Of a stretch of DNA of 64,000 bases, positions 19,001 to 27,962 are shown in pieces. Positions within the stretch are counted from its first letter, which is position 1; every line of letters starts with the position of its first letter. This DNA is from an uncultured Clostridium sp. (GTDB lineage: Bacteria > Bacillota > Clostridia > Clostridiales > Clostridiaceae). The notes beneath the pieces were generated by a model. It was not told the DNA's origin. It did no database searches and worked only from the letters and a program-made list of their open reading frames with translations. Position numbers and translations under genes: made by a program. The DNA lies in assembly GCF_910588715.1 (NCBI RefSeq), contig NZ_CAJURG010000006.1, positions 57,568 through 121,567 of the forward strand. The letters are read 5' to 3'.

Positions 19001-19435
19001 TTATATTTCAATATAATTAATTTCTTCTAAGGATAATACTCTACTATTTCCTAATATATATTTTGCAATATTAAATAACTCCTTATCTTCTGTTGCTAAG
19101 TTTAAATCATCATCAATATAACAAGCATATAATTGTAATAAATCATTTAAAGATAAGTTATGATTATTAAATTTATCTTTAATTTTATAATCAAATATCA
19201 TATAAAAACCACTAATATTTTCTTTTTCAACTTCAATACTATAAGGCAATAACTTGCAAAATCTTTCACTTAAAACATCTCTTCTTCTGTATTCTCTTAC
19301 TTCTTTTACAGCTAACTCATTTAATACTTCATTTAATATAAATACATTACCATTTTTTAATATTTTATCTAAATATTTTTCACTTATATTCCAAAGCTTA
19401 ATTATTATATTAGTATCTAATAAATATTTTTTCAT
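19001..19435 (-). CDS. PIN-domain protein, possible nuclease without visible antitoxin
   Basis: A 144-residue protein with the PIN-domain order of acidic residues: LLDTNIIIKLW (Asp7), a Glu in the third helix region (LNEVLNELAV), LSLNDLLQLYACY with Asp near 102, and LATEDKELFNIA with Asp near 121. PIN proteins cleave RNA; many are VapC toxins. No small antitoxin gene is next to it: the trpA gene ends 41 bases upstream on the same strand. It may be co-transcribed with trpBA. A chromosomal or solitary PIN role remains open. Confidence 0.7.
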   Translation of the reverse strand: MKKYLLDTNIIIKLWNISEKYLDKILKNGNVFILNEVLNELAVKEVREYRRRDVLSERFCKLLPYSIEVEKENISGFYMIFDYKIKDKFNNHNLSLNDLLQLYACYIDDDLNLATEDKELFNIAKYILGNSRVLSLEEINYIEI

Positions 19436-19476
19436 TTGTATATCTCCTTTTTATTACTTAATTATGTTCTTTATAA

Positions 19477-20238
19477 TTATTCTATTGCTTGTTTTATTTT
19501 CTTAATATAATTAAATAGATATTCTTCTGAATTATCACCATATTTTTCAATAATTTTAACAATATCACTTCTAATAACTATTCCATCAACAACTTCCCTA
19601 ATTTCTCTTAACTTATCTATATCATTAATTTCAAAATTAAAAACACAAGGAATATCAGTAAATTTTTTAATCTCTTGAACAGTTTTTCTTACATAACTAG
19701 GAATTTCATCTTTTTCTCCAAATGAAGGTAAAATATAAATAAACCCTTTAGCTTCCCTAGATATTTTTTCAATTCTATTTTTTGAAGTAGGTGCAATTAT
19801 AGAAATAATATCAACATCATATTTATTTGATATATCTTCTATTTCTTGTTTTTCTTCAAAAGGCACATCTGAAAATATAACTCCTCCAACCCCTACTTCT
19901 CTACACTCCTCAAAAAATTTATTATATCCATACCTATAAGCTGGATTTATATAAGTTAAAAATACTATAGGTATATTACTATACTCTCTTACACTTTTGA
20001 CTATTTTAAAAACTTTGTCCATTGTAATTTTTCTATTTAAAGCTCTTATATTAGCATTTTGTATCGTTTCTCCTTCATCTGCTGGATCTGAAAAAGGTAT
20101 TCCTATTTCTATTAAATCTGCTCCTGCTTTTTCCATTTCTAAAATATAATCTACCGTTTTGTATTCATTAGGGTCTCCTGCTACTAAAAATCCTACAAAT
20201 GCTTTTTTATTTTCAAAAGCTTTATATATACTATTCAT
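19477..20238 (-). CDS. trpA: Tryptophan synthase alpha subunit
   Basis: A 253-residue TIM barrel. The catalytic Glu is in ADLIEIGIPFSDP (about residues 40-52), and the C-terminal strand IVIRSDIVKIIEKYG matches the phosphate-binding end, though the usual GSA is replaced by RSD. It splits indole-glycerol phosphate into indole and glyceraldehyde 3-phosphate. It overlaps trpB by eight bases, a typical translational coupling. The length is close to the usual 265. No trpE, G, D, C or F is in the window. Confidence 0.95.
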   Translation of the reverse strand: MNSIYKAFENKKAFVGFLVAGDPNEYKTVDYILEMEKAGADLIEIGIPFSDPADEGETIQNANIRALNRKITMDKVFKIVKSVREYSNIPIVFLTYINPAYRYGYNKFFEECREVGVGGVIFSDVPFEEKQEIEDISNKYDVDIISIIAPTSKNRIEKISREAKGFIYILPSFGEKDEIPSYVRKTVQEIKKFTDIPCVFNFEINDIDKLREIREVVDGIVIRSDIVKIIEKYGDNSEEYLFNYIKKIKQAIE

Positions 20239-21415
20239 AAATATTTTCCCCCTTATATCTAGCTATTGCTGCAACATCTTTATCTCCTCTTCCTGAAAGG
20301 CAAATTATAATACTTTCATCTTTACTAAAATTCTTTGCTATCTTTTTTGCATAAGCAACAGCATGTGCACTTTCTATTGCACAAATAATACCTTCTGTCT
20401 TAGCTAAATATTCAAAAGCTTCTACTGCTTCATCATCTGTTATTGCTACATATTTTGCCCTTTTTATATCATTTAAATAAGAATGTTCTGGTCCTACTCC
20501 TGGATAATCTAATCCAGCTGAAATTGAATATACTGGTGCTATTTGTCCATTTTCATCCTGACAAAAATAAGATTTCATTCCATGGAATATACCAACACTA
20601 CCCTTAGTTATTGTTGCTGCATTTAATGATGTATCTACACCTTTTCCAGCTGCTTCACATCCAATAAGTTCTACATCTTTATCATTTATAAAATTATAAA
20701 ACATTCCAATTGAGTTACTTCCGCCACCAATACAAGCAATAACAGCTTTAGGTAGCTTTTTTTCTAATTTAAGTATTTGCTCTCTAGCTTCCTTGCTTAT
20801 TACACTTTGAAAATCTCTTACTATGCTTGGAAATGGATACGGACCAACTACCGAACCTATAACATAATGAGTGTCTTCAATTCTATTAACCCATTCTCTC
20901 ATAGTTTCATTTACAGCATCTTTTAAAGTCATAGTTCCACTAGTTACAGCATTAACCTTTGCTCCTAAAAGCTTCATTCTATATACATTTAAAGATTGTC
21001 TATCTGTATCCTCTTTTCCCATAAAAATTTCACATTCTAAACCTAAAAGAGCTGCTGCCGTTGCTGTTGCTACTCCATGTTGACCTGCTCCAGTTTCTGC
21101 AATTACTCTTGTTTTTCCTAGCTTTTTAGCTAATAATACTTGCCCTAAAACATTATTTATTTTATGAGAACCAGTATGATTTAAATCTTCCCTCTTTAAA
21201 TAAATCTTTGCTCCACCTAAATCCTTAGTCATTTTTTCCGCATAATATAAAAGTGATGGTCTACCTGCATATTTATTTAATAATTCATTTAATTCGTCAT
21301 TAAATTCTTTATCTTTTCTATAATATTCATACTTTTCTTCAAGATTAATAAGTTCATTTACTAATATCTCCGATATATATTGTCCCCCATATTCTCCAAA
21401 TCTTCCTTTACCCAT
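20231..21415 (-). CDS. trpB: Tryptophan synthase beta subunit
   Basis: A 394-residue PLP enzyme of the trpB1 type. The start region FGEYGGQYISEIL, the PLP lysine motif LNHTGSHKINNVLGQ, the GAGQHGVATA loop and GGGSNSIGMFY for phosphate binding are all present. It joins indole and serine to tryptophan in the alpha-beta complex. It is the first gene behind the T-box leader at 21553-21840, which should let transcription continue only when tRNA-Trp is uncharged. Confidence 0.97.
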   Translation of the reverse strand: MGKGRFGEYGGQYISEILVNELINLEEKYEYYRKDKEFNDELNELLNKYAGRPSLLYYAEKMTKDLGGAKIYLKREDLNHTGSHKINNVLGQVLLAKKLGKTRVIAETGAGQHGVATATAAALLGLECEIFMGKEDTDRQSLNVYRMKLLGAKVNAVTSGTMTLKDAVNETMREWVNRIEDTHYVIGSVVGPYPFPSIVRDFQSVISKEAREQILKLEKKLPKAVIACIGGGSNSIGMFYNFINDKDVELIGCEAAGKGVDTSLNAATITKGSVGIFHGMKSYFCQDENGQIAPVYSISAGLDYPGVGPEHSYLNDIKRAKYVAITDDEAVEAFEYLAKTEGIICAIESAHAVAYAKKIAKNFSKDESIIICLSGRGDKDVAAIARYKGENIYE

Positions 21416-21552
21416 TCATCTCGACCTGCCTTTCTATTATTATTTTCTAATATTTAATAAAACCTTAAACCTTACTACTATTCTAAGCTTGGATAAATTT
21501 TATTTTCATCTTAAAAGATTAATAAAGATTCAATATAATTAGATATATAAAT

Positions 21553-21840
21553 AAAAAACCCGTCCTTGACAGTAAAATATAACTGCCAAGGACGGGAAGA
21601 ATTTACAATCCCCGCGGTACCACCTTGATTTACGAACTAATCGCACACTTTATTCAGATACTAACATATCCTAGACAACTAACGTATGCCAAACGTCATA
21701 GAATACTAAGAAATTAAGCTTCTTTTCACTATGCCCTCAGTGGTCCATTTAATAGTCTACATTCTATTTGGCTCTCAGCTATCCAAACTCTCTGTAAGTG
21801 TAGGGTCTATTTTTATCTCCACATCAATGGTTTATTTTTT
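21553..21840 (-). promoter_or_regulatory. T-box leader (tRNA-Trp responsive) upstream of trpBA
   Basis: Read on minus: a stem I region beginning AGAGAGTTTGG, the specifier loop with ATGGACCA (TGG at 21745-21747, a Trp codon), and the T-box core AAGGTGGTACCGCGG (21612-21626). The terminator stem CCGTCCTTGGCAG... lies at 21555-21596, followed by TTTTTT. The antiterminator and terminator overlap as in known class I T-boxes. The leader belongs to trpB, which starts at 21415. The Trp specifier matches the pathway of the genes behind it. Confidence 0.95.
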
Positions 21841-21902
21841 ATAATACTTTATATATTAAAATATGAATCTATGTTTTTAATTATATTATTAAATATAAAA
21901 TA

Positions 21903-22274
21903 TTATGCACAAGAATTATCTTTTTTATTTTTCTTTGAATAATAATTTATTACGTTTATTATAAAGTTTCTAGTATCAAAATTTAATTTTTTTGTACTTG
22001 AAATTTCATTTACTGAAAATCTTTTTGTAGAAAAACTATATGCCAGTTCAACTAAAAATTTTGATGTACTTGCTATTCTTGAATCATTTAATAGCTCTTT
22101 AAATTTTATATTAGTTCCATCTATATATTCTTTAGCAACTACATAAACTTCATTAATGCTTAATAATTTTAATACTATATATAAATCAGTATTTAAATTT
22201 CCAATAAATCTTTGAACTATTTCAATATAATTTTTTTCATGATATGAATCTACAAACTGTAATCCCTTTTCCAC
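21903..22274 (-). CDS. Hypothetical protein (123 aa)
   Basis: I do not recognise this protein. The frame opens at a GTG at 22283, but that GTG is inside the AAGAGGTGA ribosome site. A second GTG at 22274 lies at proper distance and is chosen, giving 123 residues. It is mostly helical by composition with a basic C-terminus (YYSKKNKKDNSCA). No signal or membrane segment is visible. It lies alone upstream of the trp leader. Confidence 0.55.
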   Translation of the reverse strand: MEKGLQFVDSYHEKNYIEIVQRFIGNLNTDLYIVLKLLSINEVYVVAKEYIDGTNIKFKELLNDSRIASTSKFLVELAYSFSTKRFSVNEISSTKKLNFDTRNFIINVINYYSKKNKKDNSCA

Positions 22275-22472
22275 ATAAATCACCTCTTGTAATATTTTAA
22301 CTCATCAGTTTGTCAAATTTGTTACAAATATCTTAATTTATTCTGAAATATTTTTATAAAAATAATAGATTTATTAAATATTTATATTCTTTATTAGAAA
22401 GTTTCCTTAATTTTATTATACAGTATTAATTAACTCTTGTAAACATTTACCTAAAGATTTAAATGTATATTT

Positions 22473-22503
22473 ATTGCCTAATTAAAGTAATTAATTAGGC
22501 AAT
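22473..22503. terminator. Hairpin after the 410-residue protein gene
   Basis: The arms ATTGCCTAATTA/TAATTAGGCAAT (12 bp) lie 15 bases after the stop at 22518 (minus strand). The T-run follows the hairpin only on the plus strand, so its use as a minus-strand terminator is uncertain. Confidence 0.5.
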
Positions 22504-22517
22504 TTTTTAATATAATT

Positions 22518-23750
22518 TTATTTTTTAGGCTTTAATCCCAATGCTCCTTTTAATTTTTTCCAAACATTTTTATCCTTATCTTTTTTAATTATATATTGTT
22601 CTTCTTTAATCTTTTCAATTTTACAGGTTTTTTCTAAATCATTAGTTGAAATAGATTTTTCTTCTTTATACATTTTATCTTCAACTTTATAATTTTGTGA
22701 ATTTAAATCTTTAAGTTCATCATCTGTTAACTTTTTAATATTTAATCCTAATATTCCAATAGATACTTCTAACATATATAGTTTATCCGTATTATTAGAA
22801 TATAACCCCTCAACTAATCTATATGTATCATTTTCCTTTTCTTTAACCCATGCTTTTAAAGTTATATTTTTTTCACCATACATTAAATCCTTGACAGAAT
22901 AAACGCCTTCAAAAGCCTTATATGAAGTATTTTTAATTTTATCTATTATTCGCCCTCTTACAATTGCATCTAGGTTAATAAATAAATTTTTATTATCTTT
23001 TACTATGTTTGAAACTATTTCTTTTTCTTCATTATATAATGAGTATTCTTTTTCTTTTATAATCATTTTTAATAAATTAACTTCATCATTCTCTAAGTTA
23101 TAGCACTCATTTATTGCCTTACTTTTATTAAGTAACTCATCTAATTTATCATAAAAATATGATATATATAATAAAAATATTTTATTCTCAAATCTTATAG
23201 TATCTTCAATATCAATTATACTATTTAATATTTCATCTAAAATTTGTTTAATATCAGAATCTTTATTTTCTATAAATACAAGCTTTAATCTTTCTATTAA
23301 TGTCAATTCATCTTCTTCCTTCTCTTCAATACTATTTACCCCTAGTTCTTCAACTATTATATCATTATCAACTCTGATATCTTCATTAGCACTATCTTTT
23401 TTCCCCATAACATCTGTTTCATTTTCAATATCATTTATGTGTTCATCTCTAAACTCTTCCTCATTTATTTCAACAAGCTCTATTGAAATATTACTTTTCT
23501 CTTTTTCTGAAATTTCTATAATATTACTTAATCTTTTTTCTTTTAAATCAATATTAAATGTATCAACAATAGATTCACTAATTTCTCTTTTTAATTGCTC
23601 TAATTCTAATTTTATTTTTTCTATTTCTTCATTAGCTAATTGTAATTTTAGCTTTTGATTTTCTATTTCAATTTCCTTTTCTTCAATTATTTTTATTAAG
23701 TCTTTTTTATTTTTTATATTTTCATCTAATTTAATCTTTTCTCTATCCAT
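22518..23750 (-). CDS. Hypothetical acidic coiled-coil protein
   Basis: A 410-residue protein of unknown family. The first 65 residues form a Glu/Lys-rich coiled coil, followed by an acidic linker up to about 150 and a helical middle domain. A mixed domain at about 260-345 includes GIIKEKENDTYRLVEGLY-like strands, and the tail is basic (VWKKLKGALGLKPKK). No signal or membrane helix is seen. It lies 180 bases after the J-domain gene on the same strand, so a joint role is possible but unproven. Confidence 0.6.
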   Translation of the reverse strand: MDREKIKLDENIKNKKDLIKIIEEKEIEIENQKLKLQLANEEIEKIKLELEQLKREISESIVDTFNIDLKEKRLSNIIEISEKEKSNISIELVEINEEEFRDEHINDIENETDVMGKKDSANEDIRVDNDIIVEELGVNSIEEKEEDELTLIERLKLVFIENKDSDIKQILDEILNSIIDIEDTIRFENKIFLLYISYFYDKLDELLNKSKAINECYNLENDEVNLLKMIIKEKEYSLYNEEKEIVSNIVKDNKNLFINLDAIVRGRIIDKIKNTSYKAFEGVYSVKDLMYGEKNITLKAWVKEKENDTYRLVEGLYSNNTDKLYMLEVSIGILGLNIKKLTDDELKDLNSQNYKVEDKMYKEEKSISTNDLEKTCKIEKIKEEQYIIKKDKDKNVWKKLKGALGLKPKK

Positions 23751-23930
23751 ACTTTATCCCGCTATCTCTTTTGTTATAATAAGCTTTTAACTATATTATA
23801 TCACTAAATTATACTATAAAGTTACAAAAAAATTACATATTTAATACATTTTATTTTTTAATTTATAATATATATTATTATAAATTAAAATTTAATAAAT
23901 AATAAAAGAGGGCTAATAATCTCCCCCTCC

Positions 23931-24611
23931 TTAAATTATTATTTTAAATAAGAAAATTAAAGTTGATAGTACTACTATTATTGGAACAGCAACTAATAAT
24001 AAACTTGGTATATTACTTCTAACTTTATTATAATATTTTTTAAGTTCTAATTTTTCTTTATTATCTTGCTCTTTAACTTTTTTAATTGAATTATTACTTT
24101 TTCCAATATCTTTATTAATACTTTTCTTTTTTCTTATTTTTTTTTCAACTCTCTCTTCTTCTTCATTATCAAAAAAGTCTTTAAACTCTTCAAAGTCTTC
24201 TCTTGATTTAAATATAATTCTATCTTTTTTGGGTTTATTATTTTCAATTAAAGATTCCCTCATTATTTCTTCTCTACTCATTAAAATAGTGCAATCATAA
24301 TTATTTTCTAAAGTTTTATCTTCAAAATTAATAATATCTTTATTTTGCAATACCTCTCTTGATTTTTCTTTAATTTTATTTTTATTAAATAAATCATTTA
24401 CTTCTTCATCAAAAGTCTTTATATGACGATTTAAGATTTTTTCATCCTTATTTAAGGATTCATATGCTTCTTTAAATAATTCTAAAAACTTTTCTAGTCT
24501 CTTTTCGTCTTTTATTTCATCTTTAAAAGTTTTTACTTGATTATCATAAGCTTGTTTAATTTCTGTTAGTGTAGAATTTTCATCAACACCTAAAATTTTA
24601 TAGTAATTCAC
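23931..24611 (-). CDS. J-domain-like protein lacking HPD, with C-terminal membrane anchor
   Basis: A 226-residue protein. Residues 1-60 fit a J domain: YYKILGVDENSTLTEIKQAY at the start and FLELFKEAYESLNK in helix III. The usual HPD tripeptide between helices II and III is replaced (the loop reads FKDEIKDEKRLEK), so stimulation of DnaK is doubtful. A charged linker follows, and the last 24 residues form one membrane helix (SLLLVAVPIIVVLSTLIFLF). This suggests a tail-anchored protein with its J-like domain in the cytoplasm. The partner is unknown. Confidence 0.65.
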   Translation of the reverse strand: MNYYKILGVDENSTLTEIKQAYDNQVKTFKDEIKDEKRLEKFLELFKEAYESLNKDEKILNRHIKTFDEEVNDLFNKNKIKEKSREVLQNKDIINFEDKTLENNYDCTILMSREEIMRESLIENNKPKKDRIIFKSREDFEEFKDFFDNEEEERVEKKIRKKKSINKDIGKSNNSIKKVKEQDNKEKLELKKYYNKVRSNIPSLLLVAVPIIVVLSTLIFLFKIII

Positions 24612-24819
24612 CTAAATTCCCCCTAAATACTCAATACATTATCTTCTATATAATACATATTTTTCATATTTTATTCATATTATTAATTATATCAACTTTA
24701 TAATAAATCCTCAAATACTACATCTATGTAAATTAAAAATATTCGTAGTTATAGTTGATTTTTATTTTTAATATCCATATAATAAATATTAATTAATAGT
24801 AATTATTTCTTATTTTATT

Positions 24820-24865
24820 ATAAATATATTTTTTTATAAATATATTTTTTATAAATATATTTTTT
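24820..24865. repeat. Three tandem copies of an A/T 15-mer upstream of ldh
   Basis: The unit ATAAATATATTTTTT occurs at 24820-24835 (one extra T), 24836-24850 and 24851-24865. The remaining gap of 24612-24952 is AT-rich, with no gene and no clear promoter that I could fix. Confidence 0.8.
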
Positions 24866-24952
24866 ATAATCAGAAATACTAAGTAAATAAAAGAAATTTA
24901 TAACAATTAAAATAAATATATAAATTGAAATAATTAATGAAAGGGTGATATT

Positions 24953-25891
24953 ATGAGTAAAATATCAATAATTGGTGCAGGTGCAATTGGTGCAACTACA
25001 GCATTTGCATTATTACAAAAAGGAATAGCAAGAGAAATTGTAATTAATGATATAAATCAAGAAAAGGCTTTAGGAGAAGTTTTAGACTTAATGCATGGTA
25101 GTTCTTTATGTAAACCATGTAATGTTACTTTAGGAACTTTAGAAGACACTAAAGACTCAGATATAATTATAATAACTGCTGGTTCTCCACAAAAACCTGG
25201 TGAAACTAGATTAGACTTAGTCGACAAAAACTATTCAATATTTAAAAGCTTTATTCCAAAATTAGCAAAGCTAAGTCCAAATTCAATTTTATTAGTTGTA
25301 TCTAATCCTGTAGATGTACTTTCATATATGACATACAAGCTTTCAGGTTTTCCTAAAGAAAGAGTTATAGGTTCTGGTACTGTTTTAGATACTGCAAGAC
25401 TTAGAAGCTTACTTGGAAAATACTTCGAAATTGATGGAAGAAATGTAGAAGGATATGTTTTAGGTGAACATGGAGATAGTGAATTTGTAACATGGTCATC
25501 ATTAATGATTGGTAGTATACCTGTAAAAAGTTTTTCTGAACAAAACTCTATAACTTGGGATAAGGAAACCGAAACTGTTATAGCTGAAGATGTTAAAAAT
25601 TGTGCCTATGAGGTTATTAAAAGAAAAGGTGCTACTGCATTTGCTGTTGCAATAGCTCTTGAAAGAATAGTTGAGGCAATAATTAGAGATGAAAAAACCA
25701 TTTTAACTGTTTCAACATTATTAAATGACTATTATGGTGTTAATGATGCATATTTAAGTGTTCCTACAATTTTAGGTAGAAATGGTGTTGAAAAGGTACT
25801 AAATATAAAGTTATCTCAAGATGAAGAAGAAAAATTTGTATCATCAGCTAACCTAATGAAAGAATATATAGATAGAATTAATGATAAATAA
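24953..25891 (+). CDS. ldh: L-lactate dehydrogenase
   Basis: A 312-residue enzyme of the NAD-dependent lactate/malate dehydrogenase fold. The N-terminal GAGAIGATTAFAL binds NAD. SGTVLDTARLRSLLG and the catalytic His in YVLGEHGDSEFVTWSS identify an L-LDH rather than malate dehydrogenase; the loop TAGSPQKPGETRLDLVDKN with Gln and Arg fits lactate specificity. It converts pyruvate to lactate in fermentation. A ribosome site AAGGGTGAT precedes the ATG. It stands alone, with a strong terminator just after the stop. Confidence 0.95.
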   Translation: MSKISIIGAGAIGATTAFALLQKGIAREIVINDINQEKALGEVLDLMHGSSLCKPCNVTLGTLEDTKDSDIIIITAGSPQKPGETRLDLVDKNYSIFKSFIPKLAKLSPNSILLVVSNPVDVLSYMTYKLSGFPKERVIGSGTVLDTARLRSLLGKYFEIDGRNVEGYVLGEHGDSEFVTWSSLMIGSIPVKSFSEQNSITWDKETETVIAEDVKNCAYEVIKRKGATAFAVAIALERIVEAIIRDEKTILTVSTLLNDYYGVNDAYLSVPTILGRNGVEKVLNIKLSQDEEEKFVSSANLMKEYIDRINDK

Positions 25892-25904
25892 ATCTATATA
25901 AAAT

Positions 25905-25936
25905 AAAAAACTATATCAAGATTGATATAGTTTTTT
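25905..25936. terminator. Bidirectional terminator after ldh
   Basis: A 14-bp perfect stem AAAAAACTATATCA/TGATATAGTTTTTT with a four-base loop. It lies between the convergent ends of ldh and the wall hydrolase gene, with A/T runs on both sides. Confidence 0.9.
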
Positions 25937-26035
25937 ATTATTTTAGTCATATTTTATATAAATATTTATTAATAACCATATAGAAGATGTTTTAAATAAT
26001 CATAAAATATAATAATTTAATATACTTGTCCATTT

Positions 26036-27619
26036 TTATAAAACTCTTCTTGCTCTTCCAATTGATCCCCATGGAACATTAGCTATTCTTATAGTCTTAC
26101 CTGAGTTTGGTGATTCTATCCATTGTCCATTTCCTATATACATACCAACATGTCCTAAATCACTATAAAATAATAAATCTCCTGGTTTTGCACTATTTAC
26201 AGATACTTCTACTCCACTATTTATTTGATCGTAAGTTGTTCTTCCAATGTTTATGTTTGCCTTTTTAAATGCCCATTGCATTAATCCAGAACAATCAAAC
26301 ATTCTTACACCAGTCCCAACATAACTGTATAAACTTTCATACTTACCTTGAGCTGCATAACTAGGGAATGTATTTTTTAATGATTGTATTGAAGAATTAG
26401 TAACAACTTCTCCTGAAGCTCCATAAGCATATGGTGAGCCAATATGAGCTTTTAACTCTCCAAGTACTATTTCATAAGAACTAGAAACAGTATTGTTAGT
26501 ATTATTATTACTGCTACCATTAGATATTTTTATATAATCAGCACTTACATATCCTACCGAACCTTTAAATTTAATTTTATACCAGTTTCCTTCTTTCCCA
26601 GTTATATCAACTTTTTCATTGTTTAATAAATATCCTAGTACACTTGAGTTTGAAGATGCTCCACTTCTTACTCTTAAATTTGAAGAAACATTTGTAACAA
26701 TCCCAACAGCATTCATTGTTTGAGATGAATTATTACCATTACTTGTTGAACCATTACTTCCACTATTTCCACCTGAAGATGGTTTATTTTCAGTTATATA
26801 ATCTTTATGAACATAAGCATATGATGAATTATACTTAATCTTATACCAGCTTCCTGTTTCCCCTACTATATTTACCGTATTTCCAGAATACAAAGTTCCT
26901 AAAACTCTTGAACTTGTAGATGCTTCACTACGAACTCTAAGCCCACCACTACTTACATTATAAACATATCCTGTTTTATTAACTTGTGTTTCTGAAGAAC
27001 CAGTATTCCCTTGGTTAGTTGAATTATTTGTTGAACTATTATTTGAATTTCCACTAGATGAAGTTCCAGTAATTTTTATATAATCTTTACTTACATATCC
27101 ATATCCACTATTGTATTTTATTTTATACCAATTACCTTCGCTTCCAACTATGCTTACTTCAGTATTATTTGTAATATAACCTAAAACTGATGAACTTGTA
27201 GATGCTCCACTTCTTACTCTTAAATTAGTAGATACATTATATACCTTTCCTTTTTGATCTACTACTTGAGATGGTGTTGAAGGTGAAGGTGACGTTGATA
27301 ACGATGTAATTTCTTTTACATAATCTCCATGAACATATCCCTTTGTTCCATTATAATTAATTTGATACCAACCTCCACTTTTTGAGATTATATCAAATGT
27401 ATTACCATTTCTAAGAGTTCCTATAACTGCGGAACTTGTACTTGCTGACTCTCTAATTCTTAAGCTTGAATTTACATTTACAACTTGTCCCTTACTTGCT
27501 GAAGCTAATGATATACCTTGATTTAATTCTGTAGCATTAGCTGTTATACTTTTAGATAATAAAACTGTTCCAACAACACTTGAAACAGCAATAATGTTTT
27601 TAATCTTTTTTTTCTGCAT
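26036..27619 (-). CDS. Secreted wall hydrolase: four SH3b repeats plus NlpC/P60
   Basis: A 527-residue secreted protein. The signal peptide spans about residues 1-30; four SH3b repeats of about 62 residues follow, each with the pattern LR(I/V)R..AS..S.V(I/L)G and ending in GYV..DY(V/I). The C-terminal NlpC/P60 domain has catalytic Cys in FDCSGLMQWAF (about residue 443) and His in LGHVGMYIGNG (about 490). It cleaves peptidoglycan stem peptides. The frame opens at an ATG 24 bases upstream within GGGAGG, so the ATG at 27619 is preferred. Ser/Asn-rich linkers join the repeats. It is a single gene. Confidence 0.93.
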   Translation of the reverse strand: MQKKKIKNIIAVSSVVGTVLLSKSITANATELNQGISLASASKGQVVNVNSSLRIRESASTSSAVIGTLRNGNTFDIISKSGGWYQINYNGTKGYVHGDYVKEITSLSTSPSPSTPSQVVDQKGKVYNVSTNLRVRSGASTSSSVLGYITNNTEVSIVGSEGNWYKIKYNSGYGYVSKDYIKITGTSSSGNSNNSSTNNSTNQGNTGSSETQVNKTGYVYNVSSGGLRVRSEASTSSRVLGTLYSGNTVNIVGETGSWYKIKYNSSYAYVHKDYITENKPSSGGNSGSNGSTSNGNNSSQTMNAVGIVTNVSSNLRVRSGASSNSSVLGYLLNNEKVDITGKEGNWYKIKFKGSVGYVSADYIKISNGSSNNNTNNTVSSSYEIVLGELKAHIGSPYAYGASGEVVTNSSIQSLKNTFPSYAAQGKYESLYSYVGTGVRMFDCSGLMQWAFKKANINIGRTTYDQINSGVEVSVNSAKPGDLLFYSDLGHVGMYIGNGQWIESPNSGKTIRIANVPWGSIGRARRVL

Positions 27620-27779
27620 AAGTTTTTTACATCTCCCTCCCATTTAATATGTAATTTGACATATTAATTATATATTTTTTCAGTTTATTTTTCCATGTTT
27701 TTATCTTATTTTTTGTTATTTTACCAATTTATATTTTAAATTATTTATTTTTCTATTTTTACCTAAAAATAATAAAATA

Positions 27780-27922
27780 AAAAGTAACATGATTATAATA
27801 CTTTTATCTAGATATATAACTCTTATAACTATGGAATACTTACGTTATACGCAAAACTTTATAGAAATAAGGTTCTGGAATTCACTCCTTATAAATTTAT
27901 AAATTAAAATCATGTTACTTTT
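27780..27922 (-). other. Long inverted repeat between pncB and the wall hydrolase gene
   Basis: The 15-mer AAAAGTAACATGATT (27780-27794) is the exact reverse complement of 27908-27922. The 113 bases between contain further short stems, such as AAGG...CCTT. On the minus strand a T-rich run follows the second arm, so it can act as a terminator for pncB. It may also be a structured RNA upstream of the wall hydrolase gene (start 160 bases away). I see no known riboswitch core. The rest of 27620-27962 is plain AT-rich DNA. Confidence 0.6.
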
Positions 27923-27962
27923 AGTATTTTAAATATACATATTTTTATAATAATAAAATTTA

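Noticed and set aside
27860..27900. preQ1-I-like sequence GGTTCTGG...CTCCTT on the plus strand
   Set aside because: No A-rich tail complementary to the loop and no plus-strand gene follows within several kb.
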